Positions 54,477 through 62,332 of a DNA stretch of 64,000 nucleotides are shown in pieces; positions within the stretch are counted from its first letter, which is position 1, and each line of letters begins with the position of its first letter. Below the pieces are notes generated by a model that did not search any database, was not told where the DNA came from, and worked only from the letters and a program-made list of their open reading frames with translations. The position numbers and the translations under genes are program-made. The stretch comes from Natrinema limicola JCM 13563 (GTDB lineage Archaea > Halobacteriota > Halobacteria > Halobacteriales > Natrialbaceae): the NCBI RefSeq assembly GCF_000337475.1, contig NZ_AOIT01000035.1:1-64000 (forward strand), in the 5' to 3' direction.

Positions 54477-56579
54477 TCATACCGACTGTGGCTGTCGTCT
54501 CAGCTCTGCCGGTTCCTCACCACCATCGCCATCGGCCGGGACAAGGCGGTGGACAGCTCCTTCGCCCTCGACCGTCGACGTACTGGTCGTGAGGACGTAG
54601 ATCTCGCCATCGGCCCCCTCGCCGAAGGCGTAGACGAAGCCGGTCGGGCGACCGTTCTCGGCCGCCTCGCCCTCGAGTTGAATCTGCTCGATGGGCCACA
54701 GTCCATCCTGGCCGGATTCCTGTGTGGCTTCTCCCTCAGCTGCCGTCCCGGTCCCGTTGCTGTCCGTTTCGTTACCGATTGCCGTTTCGTTATCGACTGT
54801 TTCGTTACCCTCCGCGTCGTCCGTCGATGGCCCGGGTTCCGTCTCCCCTCTGTCGCCGCTGGCGTCCTGCCAGCCTTCAGGCGGGCGGGCAAGGAACACG
54901 GTGCCCGGGTTCTGGCCGTCGATACTCCAGTCGCCAAAGACGTACGTTCCCTCGAGGTCGCTGATTTCGCCGCCCTCGTAGAGGGAGCCACCGGTGACGG
55001 AGACGCCGATCTGACCGCCGCTGACCCCTTCACCGCCAACGCCGGTTCCGCTAGCGGTTTCATTGCCGGCCGCAGTCTCGGTGCCGCTCGTGGTTTCGTT
55101 TCCGGCGTCGGTCTCGTTGCCGCCACCGTTTTCGGCACCGAGTTCTGGCTCGAGGACGCTGACTTCGTGGGGATACTCGATCACTGGATCGAGGAGGGGT
55201 TCGCCACCGCGAACGTCCTCTGGCGTGCGCTGGGGACAGTTCTGCGGTGGCTCACTGGGCATCTCTGTGCTAAAGCAGTGGGTTCCTTCCTTGACGTTCC
55301 AGCTGTAGTTGCCGCCCCGCTGGACGTGGTTGACGCTCTCGAAGAGGTTTTGTCCGACGTCTGCAGCGAGGAGTTCGCCGCCGTCGGTAAAGGACATCCC
55401 CCACGGGTTCCGGAAGCCCCAGGCGTAGTGTTCGCCGAGTTCGCCCTCCTGATCGACCAGTGGATTGTCATCCGGAATCGCGTACGGCGTCGTTTCTCCT
55501 TCTTGGTCGACGTCGATCCGGAGGATTGCGCCGAGGAGGTTCTCCTGAGTGTCCTGCCCGTTGCCGCCGTCGTTCTCGTCGTACCAGTCGTCGACGTGGC
55601 CGGTTCCTGTGTCGTTCGCACCGCCGCCATCACCGGTTCCCACGTAGAGGTAGCCGTCGGGACCGAAGCAGATGTTCCCCGAGTTGTGATTGAACTGCGG
55701 CTCCGGAATCTCGAGGATTACTCGCTCGGAGTCCGGGTCGGCCGTTGCGTTGTCGTCGCTTGCCGTCTGGAACTCCGAGAGGACGAACGTATGATCGTAC
55801 TCCTCGGGCGTTCCGTCCCGTGGTGGCGAGCTGTACCGGACGTAGAACTGACCGTTGTCGGCGAACTCGGGATGGAACGCGAGGCCGAGCAGCCCGCGCT
55901 CGTCGAACTCCATGAACTCGACGAGCTGGTCCGAGATGTCGAGGAACGGCTCGTCCTCGAGGCCGTCAGGTCCGTGGACGTAGATCTGTCCCGTCTGATC
56001 GGTGATGAACCGTCGGTCGGCGTCTTCGTCGGCGACCGTGAGACTCGTCGGGGCAGTCAGCCCTTCTGCGACCGTCTCGATGCCGACGGTCGGTCCCTGA
56101 CCGATCACCTGGTCGGGTGCTGCGGCCATATCGCCGTTGCCCTCCTCGCCGACGAGCTCGATTTCGCCGCGCATCGTACTGGTGTGGGGTTGACAGTAGT
56201 ACGCTGCCATTCCCTCCTGTGCGGTGAACTCGACAGTCTGGGTCTCGCCTTCCATCGCGAGGATATCCGTCGAGACGAACTCCTCATCGCCTGCCTCGTT
56301 TTCGATGACGAAGTTGTGTCCCGCACCGTCTACGTTCTCCCAGATGAGCGTATAGTCTCGGCCCTCCACGAGCCGAAGCGTCGGGTTTCGTTCGTCCGCG
56401 ATCGGTTCGGGTTCCTGTCCGACCCACCCGCTGATCTGCCCGCCCAGTCTGATCTCGCCGGTAATCGCGTCTTGCTGACCGAGTACCGGTAGTGCAAGCC
56501 CCGCCGCGGAGAGCGCTGCGGATGAACGAAGAACCGTCCGCCTCGAAACCGCCGGTGTGGAATCGTCGTTTCGTGTCAT
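54477..56579 (-). CDS. Cupredoxin-PQQ-type sugar dehydrogenase fusion, Tat-exported
   Basis: The 700-residue protein begins with a Tat signal (SRRTVLRSSAALSAAGLALPVLG), so it folds with cofactor before export. Residues ~40-145 form a blue-copper domain with His88, Cys129, His132 and Met136 (GHNFV, YYCQPHTSTM). The rest is a GDH/ASD-type beta-propeller: ERGLLGLAFHPEFADNGQFYVRY, EPQFNHNSGNICFGPDGYLYVGTGDGG, HYAWGFRNPWGMSF. Two Asn-Glu-Thr-rich inserts (~483-515 and ~585-618) hold about seven N-glycosylation sequons. It probably oxidises sugars at the cell surface and passes electrons to its own copper domain. Confidence 0.87.
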   Translation of the reverse strand: MTRNDDSTPAVSRRTVLRSSAALSAAGLALPVLGQQDAITGEIRLGGQISGWVGQEPEPIADERNPTLRLVEGRDYTLIWENVDGAGHNFVIENEAGDEEFVSTDILAMEGETQTVEFTAQEGMAAYYCQPHTSTMRGEIELVGEEGNGDMAAAPDQVIGQGPTVGIETVAEGLTAPTSLTVADEDADRRFITDQTGQIYVHGPDGLEDEPFLDISDQLVEFMEFDERGLLGLAFHPEFADNGQFYVRYSSPPRDGTPEEYDHTFVLSEFQTASDDNATADPDSERVILEIPEPQFNHNSGNICFGPDGYLYVGTGDGGGANDTGTGHVDDWYDENDGGNGQDTQENLLGAILRIDVDQEGETTPYAIPDDNPLVDQEGELGEHYAWGFRNPWGMSFTDGGELLAADVGQNLFESVNHVQRGGNYSWNVKEGTHCFSTEMPSEPPQNCPQRTPEDVRGGEPLLDPVIEYPHEVSVLEPELGAENGGGNETDAGNETTSGTETAAGNETASGTGVGGEGVSGGQIGVSVTGGSLYEGGEISDLEGTYVFGDWSIDGQNPGTVFLARPPEGWQDASGDRGETEPGPSTDDAEGNETVDNETAIGNETDSNGTGTAAEGEATQESGQDGLWPIEQIQLEGEAAENGRPTGFVYAFGEGADGEIYVLTTSTSTVEGEGAVHRLVPADGDGGEEPAELRRQPQSV

Positions 56580-56965
56580 GGTAGCAGTAAGCCGCCGTGC
56601 TGGATCGTGTCTCTCTCGCCCCGCGTCTGAGATCTACTGACATAGTGGAATAAGCTGAATTGATCGTTCCTTGGATAAATCGATCGTGTTCGAATTCGAA
56701 TTCCGTAATTCGGTTTTATCAAACCCTAATAACTGTTTTCGATCAGCGGAATTTGCTCACCCCCACGCGATATCGTCTCACAAACTGAGAAGTAAACGTG
56801 GGCTTTGGCCATGACAGCCGCCATCCGAGTGTGTCGGTTGCCGGATACACAAGCCTTGTTTGGCCTGGCTGCGGCCCGTATTCGGGTGTTAGCGCCATTT
56901 CATAATGGTTGTTTATAATAAATGTTCCGAAAGCTACTAATGGAGAGATGTGGCGATAGCTGGCA
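56580..56965. other. AT-rich divergent promoter region
   Basis: No coding potential is convincing in these 386 bases. The region ~56640-56760 is AT-rich with overlapping GAATTC/TTCGAATTCGAATTCC palindromes. Reading left, GCTTATTCC near 56650 may be the TATA of the dehydrogenase gene. Reading right, the HalOD1 promoter lies at 56895-56919. Confidence 0.5.
56895..56919 (+). promoter_or_regulatory. HalOD1 promoter with adjoining palindrome
   Basis: A TATA element (TTTATAATA, 56912-56920) is immediately preceded by the perfect palindrome CCATT-tcat-AATGG (56895-56908), which occupies the BRE/upstream position. The ATG lies ~45 bases downstream. The palindrome could bind a regulator. Confidence 0.45.
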
Positions 56966-57220
56966 ATGGTGCAAACGCTTGCCGTCGACACTGACGAGGT
57001 GTACGAACGAGTCGTCACTGGCGTCGCAGCACTCGAGGGAACCGAACCGGTAGAGTTACCCCCGTTGTTCGATGCGATCGATCCGGACGCACTTGCGACG
57101 GTTTTCGAGACGACTGCGTCCGGGAGACGTCGTTCTGGCACCGTCGAATTCACGTACGCGGGCCACCAGATTCATATTTCCTTTGACGAAACCGGGGACA
57201 CTGTCGTGACGATCGATTGA
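56966..57220 (+). CDS. HalOD1-domain output protein
   Basis: The 84-residue protein matches HalOD1, a small output domain found in haloarchaeal signalling: VYERVVTGVAALEGTEPVELPPLFDAIDPDALATVF, then GTVEFTYAGHQIHISFDETGDTVVTID. Such stand-alone domains are regulated partners of sensor kinases or receivers, with unknown biochemical output. Its TGA stop is the outer triplet of palindromic element C. Confidence 0.87.
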   Translation: MVQTLAVDTDEVYERVVTGVAALEGTEPVELPPLFDAIDPDALATVFETTASGRRRSGTVEFTYAGHQIHISFDETGDTVVTID

Positions 57221-57303
57221 GACGGACTACTGTCAGTCATTTCCGGTACAACCGCGACCCGCACTGCGGTTGCACCGGTACATCGGTACAGCAGACCGTA
57301 TGA
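57218..57303. mobile_element. 86-bp palindromic MITE-like element, copy C
   Basis: The outer TGA triplets are direct repeats (57218-57220, 57301-57303). The left one is the stop codon of the HalOD1 gene. The inner stem pairs CCGGTACAACCGC with GCGGTTGCACCGG, 12 of 13 paired, where several pairs differ from copy D yet remain complementary. Confidence 0.87.
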
Positions 57304-57446
57304 GTGGGAGACGGCATCTACCCACCCTGTTTGCTGCTCTCTATTTTCCTCTGCGTCTGTTCGTGAGTGACTCGGTCGCGAGAGACCAGTACCGGACCTC
57401 GGTGCAGTCGCTACTGTAATGCGACAGCAGTCGATACGAGCAATCA

Positions 57447-58229
57447 ATGGCACGACTCGAGCGGCTCAGGGCCTATCCGGTAAAATCACTCGACGGTATC
57501 GACCTCGAGCGAGCGGCCGTCCTCGACGGAGGGACCATCGAACACGACCGAGAGTTCGCGTTGGTCGACGCCGACGGCGAGGTGATCAACGGGAAACGAA
57601 CTGCCCGTGTCCACGATCTCGAGACTGGGTTCGATCCGGAGACGGCTGTGCTCACGGTTGTGACGCCTGATGGTGAGCACCGACGGTTCGACCTCGAGAA
57701 CGAGCCCGAGACCGCGACGGCCTGGTTCAGCGAGTGGTTCGACGTGGAGCTTTCGCTCGAGCGGGATCGGTCGCTGGGATTCGTCGACCGACGCGAGATG
57801 GGGCCGTCGGTGGTCAGCACGGCGACGCTTCGTACCGTCGCCGACTGGTTCGACGAGACAACGGTCGACGACGTGCGCCGGCGACTCCGGACGAACATCG
57901 AGATCGGCGGCGTCGAGCCGTTCTGGGAGGATCAGTTCGTCGGCGCGGACGCGCCGGCGTTCGAGATCGGCGGCGTCCGGTTCGAGGGTGTCAAACCGTG
58001 TGCCCGGTGTATCGTTCCCCAGCGCGACCCCGACACTGGTGAGGTAACACCGGGCTTTCGGGAGCGGTTCGTTCGGCGTCGCGAAGCGACGTTTCCCGAC
58101 TGGGCGGACGCCGACGCGTTCGATCACTACTATTCGCTGACGATCCTTACCCGCGTCCCCGACCGCGACCGCGGCGAGACGCTTTGCGTGGACGATCCGG
58201 TCGATGTCGTGACGAACGGAATCCAATAG
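57447..58229 (+). CDS. MOSC-domain protein (YcbX-like)
   Basis: The 260-residue protein has the N-terminal MOSC_N beta barrel (RLERLRAYPVKSLDGIDLERAAVLDGGTIEHDREFALVD) and a C-terminal MOSC domain with the conserved cysteine in GVKPCARCIVPQRDPDTGE. MOSC proteins of this group bind molybdenum cofactor and reduce N-hydroxylated substrates in bacteria. No partner reductase is adjacent. The function in this organism is inferred from the family. Confidence 0.88.
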   Translation: MARLERLRAYPVKSLDGIDLERAAVLDGGTIEHDREFALVDADGEVINGKRTARVHDLETGFDPETAVLTVVTPDGEHRRFDLENEPETATAWFSEWFDVELSLERDRSLGFVDRREMGPSVVSTATLRTVADWFDETTVDDVRRRLRTNIEIGGVEPFWEDQFVGADAPAFEIGGVRFEGVKPCARCIVPQRDPDTGEVTPGFRERFVRRREATFPDWADADAFDHYYSLTILTRVPDRDRGETLCVDDPVDVVTNGIQ

Positions 58230-58259
58230 CGGTTGGCCGCCGGTTCGTGCGGGCTGCTG

Positions 58260-58345
58260 TCAGACGGTCTGCTGTCAGTCAGTGCCGCCGCACCCGCGAC
58301 CCGCCGTCTGGATGCGCCGGAAACCCGTGACAGCAGTCCGTCTCA
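58260..58345. mobile_element. 86-bp palindromic MITE-like element, copy F
   Basis: The outer TCA triplets are at 58260-58262 and 58343-58345; the right one is the TGA stop of the leftward gene at 58343-58672. Left end TCAGACGGTCTGCTGTCAG, right end CAGTCCGTCTCA. The inner stem is degraded. A GGGCTGCTGTCAG string just before the left end resembles a partial extra end. Confidence 0.8.
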
Positions 58346-58672
58346 GTGGTCGATTCCGGGACGCTCGAACGTTGTCTCGGCCCCCGATTGCTCGTCGTCT
58401 GACCCCGAGAGGACCATCTCGAGGTCCAGCGTTGCTAACAATTCGTTCCGTGCCGGCTCGCATGGCCGTCGGAAGTAATACGTGTGTGCACAGCCGGCGA
58501 TTAGCTCCGAGAGCGGCCGCTCCTGATCGTTGACGATCGAAACGAGATCCCCCGTCACCGCGATCAAGACGGCGTCGTCTGGCTTGGACAGGGCTGCCCG
58601 GAGTTCGCCGGCGGTACAGTTAACCGGTAGCTCGAGGCTGACGCCGTCGACGGTCGCCCATCGCGTCTCCAT
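58343..58672 (-). CDS. Small haloarchaeal-type protein, function unknown
   Basis: The 109-residue acidic protein starts METRWATVDGVSLELPVNCTAGELRAALSKPDDAVLIAVTGD, suggestive of a ubiquitin-like or similar small beta-grasp fold, though I cannot assign a family. It contains CAHTYYFRRPCEPARNELLATLDLE. Its stop is provided by element F. The start faces the FilR1-type regulator across ~145 bases. Confidence 0.6.
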   Translation of the reverse strand: METRWATVDGVSLELPVNCTAGELRAALSKPDDAVLIAVTGDLVSIVNDQERPLSELIAGCAHTYYFRRPCEPARNELLATLDLEMVLSGSDDEQSGAETTFERPGIDH

Positions 58673-58816
58673 GCATCAGTAGTCGGACACGCGCAGCTAT
58701 ATGATTGTGCCCGCATGCACATGCCGACCGCGCGCCGAGGACGCGGTTCCGACGCTCCGTTGCTAGCCTGTGGGGCCAGAGCGATAAAGTGGATTCGCTC
58801 GGAGAGTCAATGTGTG

Positions 58817-59614
58817 ATGGCCGATCGAAGGGGGGAGGCGATCGGGACGCTCGAGTTCGTGGCCCGATCTCCGAGTCGCGTTTCGATCCTCGAAACGCTC
58901 GCAGAGGACGGTATCGCATCGAGAGACTCGCTGGCCGCCGAAGTCGACGTCGTCCGGACGACGCTCCAACGAAGTCTGCAGGGACTGACCGATCGAGGGC
59001 TGATTCGTGAACGGAACCGACAGTACGAGCTGACAGCTGCCGGCGCGCTCGTCACGAGTGGCCTGTCAGCGGCGCTCGAGCGAGTCGAGGCGGCGACGCG
59101 TCTCAAGCCGGTTCTCGAGCGGCTCCCGGCGGAGACGTTCGACTTCGACATCGAGCGGCTCGCCGACGCGACCGTGGTCGAATCCACGACGGCCACTCCC
59201 TACGCACCGGTCGAGCGCCACGCGGCGAGCCTCGCCGACGCGAAACACGCCCGACTGCTGCTGCCGGCGGTCGGAACCACGCCGATCGAGACGACACAGG
59301 ACGCACTCGAGACGGGCGCGACTGTCGAACTGGTCGTCACGACGTCGATCGCAGAGACGCTTCGGACGGCATCACCGATCGCAGAGCAGTTCATGGCCGT
59401 CGTCGACAGCGACGGACTCTCAGTCTCTGTCGCTCCGGCGGAGATCGAATTCTATCTCGGGATCGTCGACAATACTGTCCAGATCGGCGTCCACGACGAA
59501 AGCGGCGTCCCGGCGGCGCTACTCGAGTCGACTGACGACCGAGTCAAGAACTGGGCGATCGATCGGTTCGACGCGTTCCAGCGACGAGCGATGCCGTTCG
59601 AGCGCGAGGCGTAA
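58817..59614 (+). CDS. Winged-helix regulator with FilR1-like domain
   Basis: The 265-residue protein has an N-terminal wHTH (LEFVARSPSRVSILETLAEDGIASRDSLAAEVDVVRTTLQRSLQGLTDRGLIRERNRQYELTAAGALV). A ~150-residue C-terminal region of the FilR1 type follows (KPVLERLPAETFDFDIERLADATVVESTTATPYAPVERHAASLADAKHARLLLP, VELVVTTSIAETLR, VGVHDESGVPAALLES). The ligand is unknown. ATG 58817 matches the usual start. It ends 1 base from a convergent small zinc-protein gene. Confidence 0.8.
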   Translation: MADRRGEAIGTLEFVARSPSRVSILETLAEDGIASRDSLAAEVDVVRTTLQRSLQGLTDRGLIRERNRQYELTAAGALVTSGLSAALERVEAATRLKPVLERLPAETFDFDIERLADATVVESTTATPYAPVERHAASLADAKHARLLLPAVGTTPIETTQDALETGATVELVVTTSIAETLRTASPIAEQFMAVVDSDGLSVSVAPAEIEFYLGIVDNTVQIGVHDESGVPAALLESTDDRVKNWAIDRFDAFQRRAMPFEREA

Positions 59615-59615
59615 G

Positions 59616-59780
59616 TCAGTAATTCTCGAAGAGCCGCGGTGTGCACGCCGTGCACACGCTGTGTGGGGCACACTGATATCGTCTCGGTTCGCCGTACTGG
59701 ATGCGGCAGGTGGTGGGTCGATGGCCGCACAGCAGCGTCCCCTCGCAGGCGCTGGATGGAGACTTCTCGGCGGGCCGCAT
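59616..59780 (-). CDS. Putative small zinc-binding protein
   Basis: The 54-residue product MRPAEKSPSSACEGTLLCGHRPTTCRIQY...CAPHSVCTACTPRLFENY has seven cysteines and two histidines arranged C-x5-C-x-H-x4-C-x11-C-x2-H-x2-C-x2-C, a plausible two-site zinc protein. Its stop lies directly next to that of the FilR1-type gene, a natural convergent arrangement, and nothing else explains these bases. No named family is recognised. Small zinc proteins are common in haloarchaea. Confidence 0.6.
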   Translation of the reverse strand: MRPAEKSPSSACEGTLLCGHRPTTCRIQYGEPRRYQCAPHSVCTACTPRLFENY

Positions 59781-59872
59781 CCGACTGTTTCGACCTCGGC
59801 CCGGTCCGACCGGATCAGTCTTTCTCACCGGTGTCAGGAAACGCTTTGAGCGTCCAGTTCCACACTGCGAGC

Positions 59873-60100
59873 ATGAGTGAAAATCGCGTCGTCGAAGGGC
59901 GAATGGTGACTGCAAGAAAGCTTGCCGAGATCGTCGAAGGTGACTCCGTGATGGAAGTCGACTCGATCGAAGAGGCCGATCAGGAGTGTCCGGCGTGTGG
60001 CGGGTCCGTCTTGACAGTGACGTACATGCCATCCGTGACCGAACTCGTCACAGGCCGTAAGTGTCAGGACTGCGATTGGAGTGAGACCGACCGGAACTAA
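59873..60100 (+). CDS. DUF5795-like zinc-ribbon protein
   Basis: The 75-residue protein begins MSENRVVEGRMVTARKLAEIVEGDSVMEVDSIEEADQECPACGG and ends KCQDCDWSETDRN. Two C-x2-C pairs form a zinc ribbon. It matches a small haloarchaeal family annotated DUF5795; its role is unknown. The ATG is at 59873. Confidence 0.78.
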   Translation: MSENRVVEGRMVTARKLAEIVEGDSVMEVDSIEEADQECPACGGSVLTVTYMPSVTELVTGRKCQDCDWSETDRN

Positions 60101-60134
60101 TCTGCGTCAAGACCGCTCTATCTCCGCCGAGAAC

Positions 60135-60587
60135 TCACGAGAACACGGACGGTAGCGTCGCTTCGTCGATCCAGAACGCCTCGACCGCCCGGCCGAGTGC
60201 AGCGAACTCAGCCGGATCGCTCGGTTTCGTGAGATACGCGTTCGCACACAGCTTGTAGCTTTTGCGGATGTCTTCGGTCGCTTTCGAACTCGTCAGCACG
60301 ATGACCGGCAAGGCCGTCAGTTCCTGTTCGTCTTTGATGGCCTCGAGAACAGCGAAACCGTCAGTTCTGGGGAGGTTCAGATCGAGTAGCACCAAGTCGA
60401 TGCTGGGGCCGGACGTATCGCAAACGTGCTCCCGCAGGAACTCGAGGGCTGCGTCGCCGTCGACGACCGTGTAAAACGTCGGCTCGAACCCTGTCGCTCC
60501 GAACGCTTCCTGTATCAGGCGAACGTCGCCGGGGTTGTCCTCAACGAGCAAGATAGACACGGACTCGGAGTCGGACTGTTGAGACAC
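60135..60587 (-). CDS. Single-domain response regulator
   Basis: The 150-residue receiver has ILLVEDNPGDVRLI (acidic pair), the phospho-accepting Asp in LVLLDLNLPRTDG, Ser/Thr in VLTSSK and Lys in AYLTKPSD. This is the Rcp1-like layout found in archaea. There is no output domain, so it presumably signals by protein contact. A GTG at 60587 (VSQQSDSESVS) is the preferred start. No kinase is adjacent. Confidence 0.85.
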   Translation of the reverse strand: MSQQSDSESVSILLVEDNPGDVRLIQEAFGATGFEPTFYTVVDGDAALEFLREHVCDTSGPSIDLVLLDLNLPRTDGFAVLEAIKDEQELTALPVIVLTSSKATEDIRKSYKLCANAYLTKPSDPAEFAALGRAVEAFWIDEATLPSVFS

Positions 60588-60650
60588 GGGTCTGCTCGCT
60601 CGAGTGAAAGGAAGCTGCAGGCTTAAGGCTACGTACAAAGCATGTTGGGA

Positions 60651-60671
60651 TCATACCGGCTGCGTCAGTGA
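60651..60671. repeat. Possible degraded end of the palindromic family
   Basis: TCATACCGGCTGCGTCAGTGA resembles the family end TCATACGGTCTGCTGTCAGTCA with a few changes. No matching second end is recognised, so it may be a half-element relic between the response regulator and bax1. Confidence 0.35.
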
Positions 60672-60697
60672 TCGATGATCATTGCTGCGGTCATCTG

Positions 60698-62269
60698 CTA
60701 CCGCTCGACGATCGTCCCACCGGCTAATCCGTCCCACTCGACGCGGTAGCCGAGTCGCGAAAGGATTGCGCTCGCATCGGAGAGGCCGTCTGCCTCGAGC
60801 ACCGCCTCGGCGTTTTCGAGCGCCATCCCGGCCTCGAGGTCGCCCTTGATCGACTCGAGGACGGCAGGCCGCACCAGCGTCCGACCGACCCGTTCGTGGT
60901 CGGGCGTGGCTTTGTCCGCGAGGGCAGCCGCGCTCACGCCGTGGCGTTCGGCGAGCGCCTCGAGCGTGATGACGTCGTCGTCCGGCTGCAACGTGTCGGG
61001 AAGCTGTGCTGCATCCTCGGCAACCAGCTGTCGTTCGTACTCTCGGAGGACATCGGCGACGTCTTTGACCCGTACCGTCCCCGAGTAGGGGATCGCCCGG
61101 TGGTCACGGGCGGCGATCTCCTCGCCGACACCCAGTGAGTCGTCGACGGCGACAAGCATGGCGACGTCCTCGAGATCGGCGAGCTGGGAGAGCTTCTTCT
61201 GGACGTACTCGGGCGTCCAAAAGCCCATAATCTCGAAGTAAATGCGGAAGTCACCGTGGGCGTACTCGAAGGCGAAATCCGGGATCATCACCCGCGTGCC
61301 CGTCGCGAGCGGTTCGGGTTCGCGGACGAGGTCCCAGTCGAGATCGAGCGTCGAAAAGCGAGCGGCGAAATCAGCTTCGACGCCGCTGTCGAAGGAGACG
61401 TCGGCGACCGGCTCAGCGTCGGGAACCCGAATCGGGTCCGCGTCGGAGAGTGTCAGCGTTCGCTCTGTGCCCCGGTCGTCGATCGTTGCCTCGAGCTGCC
61501 ACGCGTTGGCACTCGCGACGGTCCGCAGGAGCCGTGCAAAGCGGGTGCCATACCGCCGGGTCGCCCGAAAGAGGTGTGTCGGACCGGTGACGATGACCTC
61601 GCGTTCGGAGAGCCGGTCCGTCCTCTCGTCCTCGAGCCGGCGAATCTCGTACATCAAACGCAGGCGCTTGATCGCCGAAAGCAGCGCTTTGGGATCGCTC
61701 GAGCGCACGCGCACCTCGGTCGCGTCGAACAACGCCGTCTGGGCCAGCGAGAGGTTGTACTGGGCGACCAGCCCGTCGGGATCCCAGCGGGGTTCGACTG
61801 CGGTCAGGACCTGGCGCTCCTCGAGATCGGCGTAGAGCGCCGTCTCGAGGTCATCGGCCGACACGTCGAGCGATTCGCTCGCACGAATGAGTGCCATCGC
61901 GCGCTCGTCTTCGGTGACGACGCCGACCGCTTCAGCGGCCTCGAAGGCGACCCGGCGGGCACGGTCGGGCTCGATCGCCGCGTCGGTTTCGAACGTCGCC
62001 TCCCGTTCGACCAGCGCCGCGAGGCCACGAGCGAGTTTGAAATCGTCGGCCTCGCGCTCTCGCGGTTGCCCGCTCGAGTCATCCGGGACACGTGGCGTCC
62101 CGCGTTCGAGCCCCGTGAGTGCGTCTTCCAGCGCTGCCCGCGGCTCGCCGACGTGACCCTGATAGGTGCCGATGACGCGGGCGGCGAGTGGCCGATGGCT
62201 CCGGTCGGCAAACTGGGGATGATACCCCCCGCCGGCCCGCGAGACGCGCAGCAGGTCCTTCGTCAGCAT
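60698..62269 (-). CDS. bax1: Bax1-like nuclease partner of XPB (DUF790)
   Basis: The 523-residue DUF790 protein begins MLTKDLLRVSRAGGGYHPQFADRSHRPLAARVIGTYQGHVG. The C-terminal nuclease region has VMIPDFAFEYAHGDFRIYFEIMGFWTPEYVQKKL, with the acidic residues of a PD-(D/E)XK/Flap-like site. In archaea Bax1 binds XPB and cuts DNA bubbles in excision repair. XPB itself lies just beyond dacZ on the same strand, so the pair is split by an opposite-strand gene. Confidence 0.88.
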   Translation of the reverse strand: MLTKDLLRVSRAGGGYHPQFADRSHRPLAARVIGTYQGHVGEPRAALEDALTGLERGTPRVPDDSSGQPREREADDFKLARGLAALVEREATFETDAAIEPDRARRVAFEAAEAVGVVTEDERAMALIRASESLDVSADDLETALYADLEERQVLTAVEPRWDPDGLVAQYNLSLAQTALFDATEVRVRSSDPKALLSAIKRLRLMYEIRRLEDERTDRLSEREVIVTGPTHLFRATRRYGTRFARLLRTVASANAWQLEATIDDRGTERTLTLSDADPIRVPDAEPVADVSFDSGVEADFAARFSTLDLDWDLVREPEPLATGTRVMIPDFAFEYAHGDFRIYFEIMGFWTPEYVQKKLSQLADLEDVAMLVAVDDSLGVGEEIAARDHRAIPYSGTVRVKDVADVLREYERQLVAEDAAQLPDTLQPDDDVITLEALAERHGVSAAALADKATPDHERVGRTLVRPAVLESIKGDLEAGMALENAEAVLEADGLSDASAILSRLGYRVEWDGLAGGTIVER

Positions 62270-62332
62270 CAGTCTCGAGTCGGGGCGGCGACGGCAAAAG
62301 TGACCCGAACGGCGGCGTCTCGCAGCCGGGTC

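Noticed and set aside
56743-57153. 136-codon leftward frame
   Set aside because: It overlaps the HalOD1 gene and its promoter, has no domain and is Ser/Thr-rich by frame composition.
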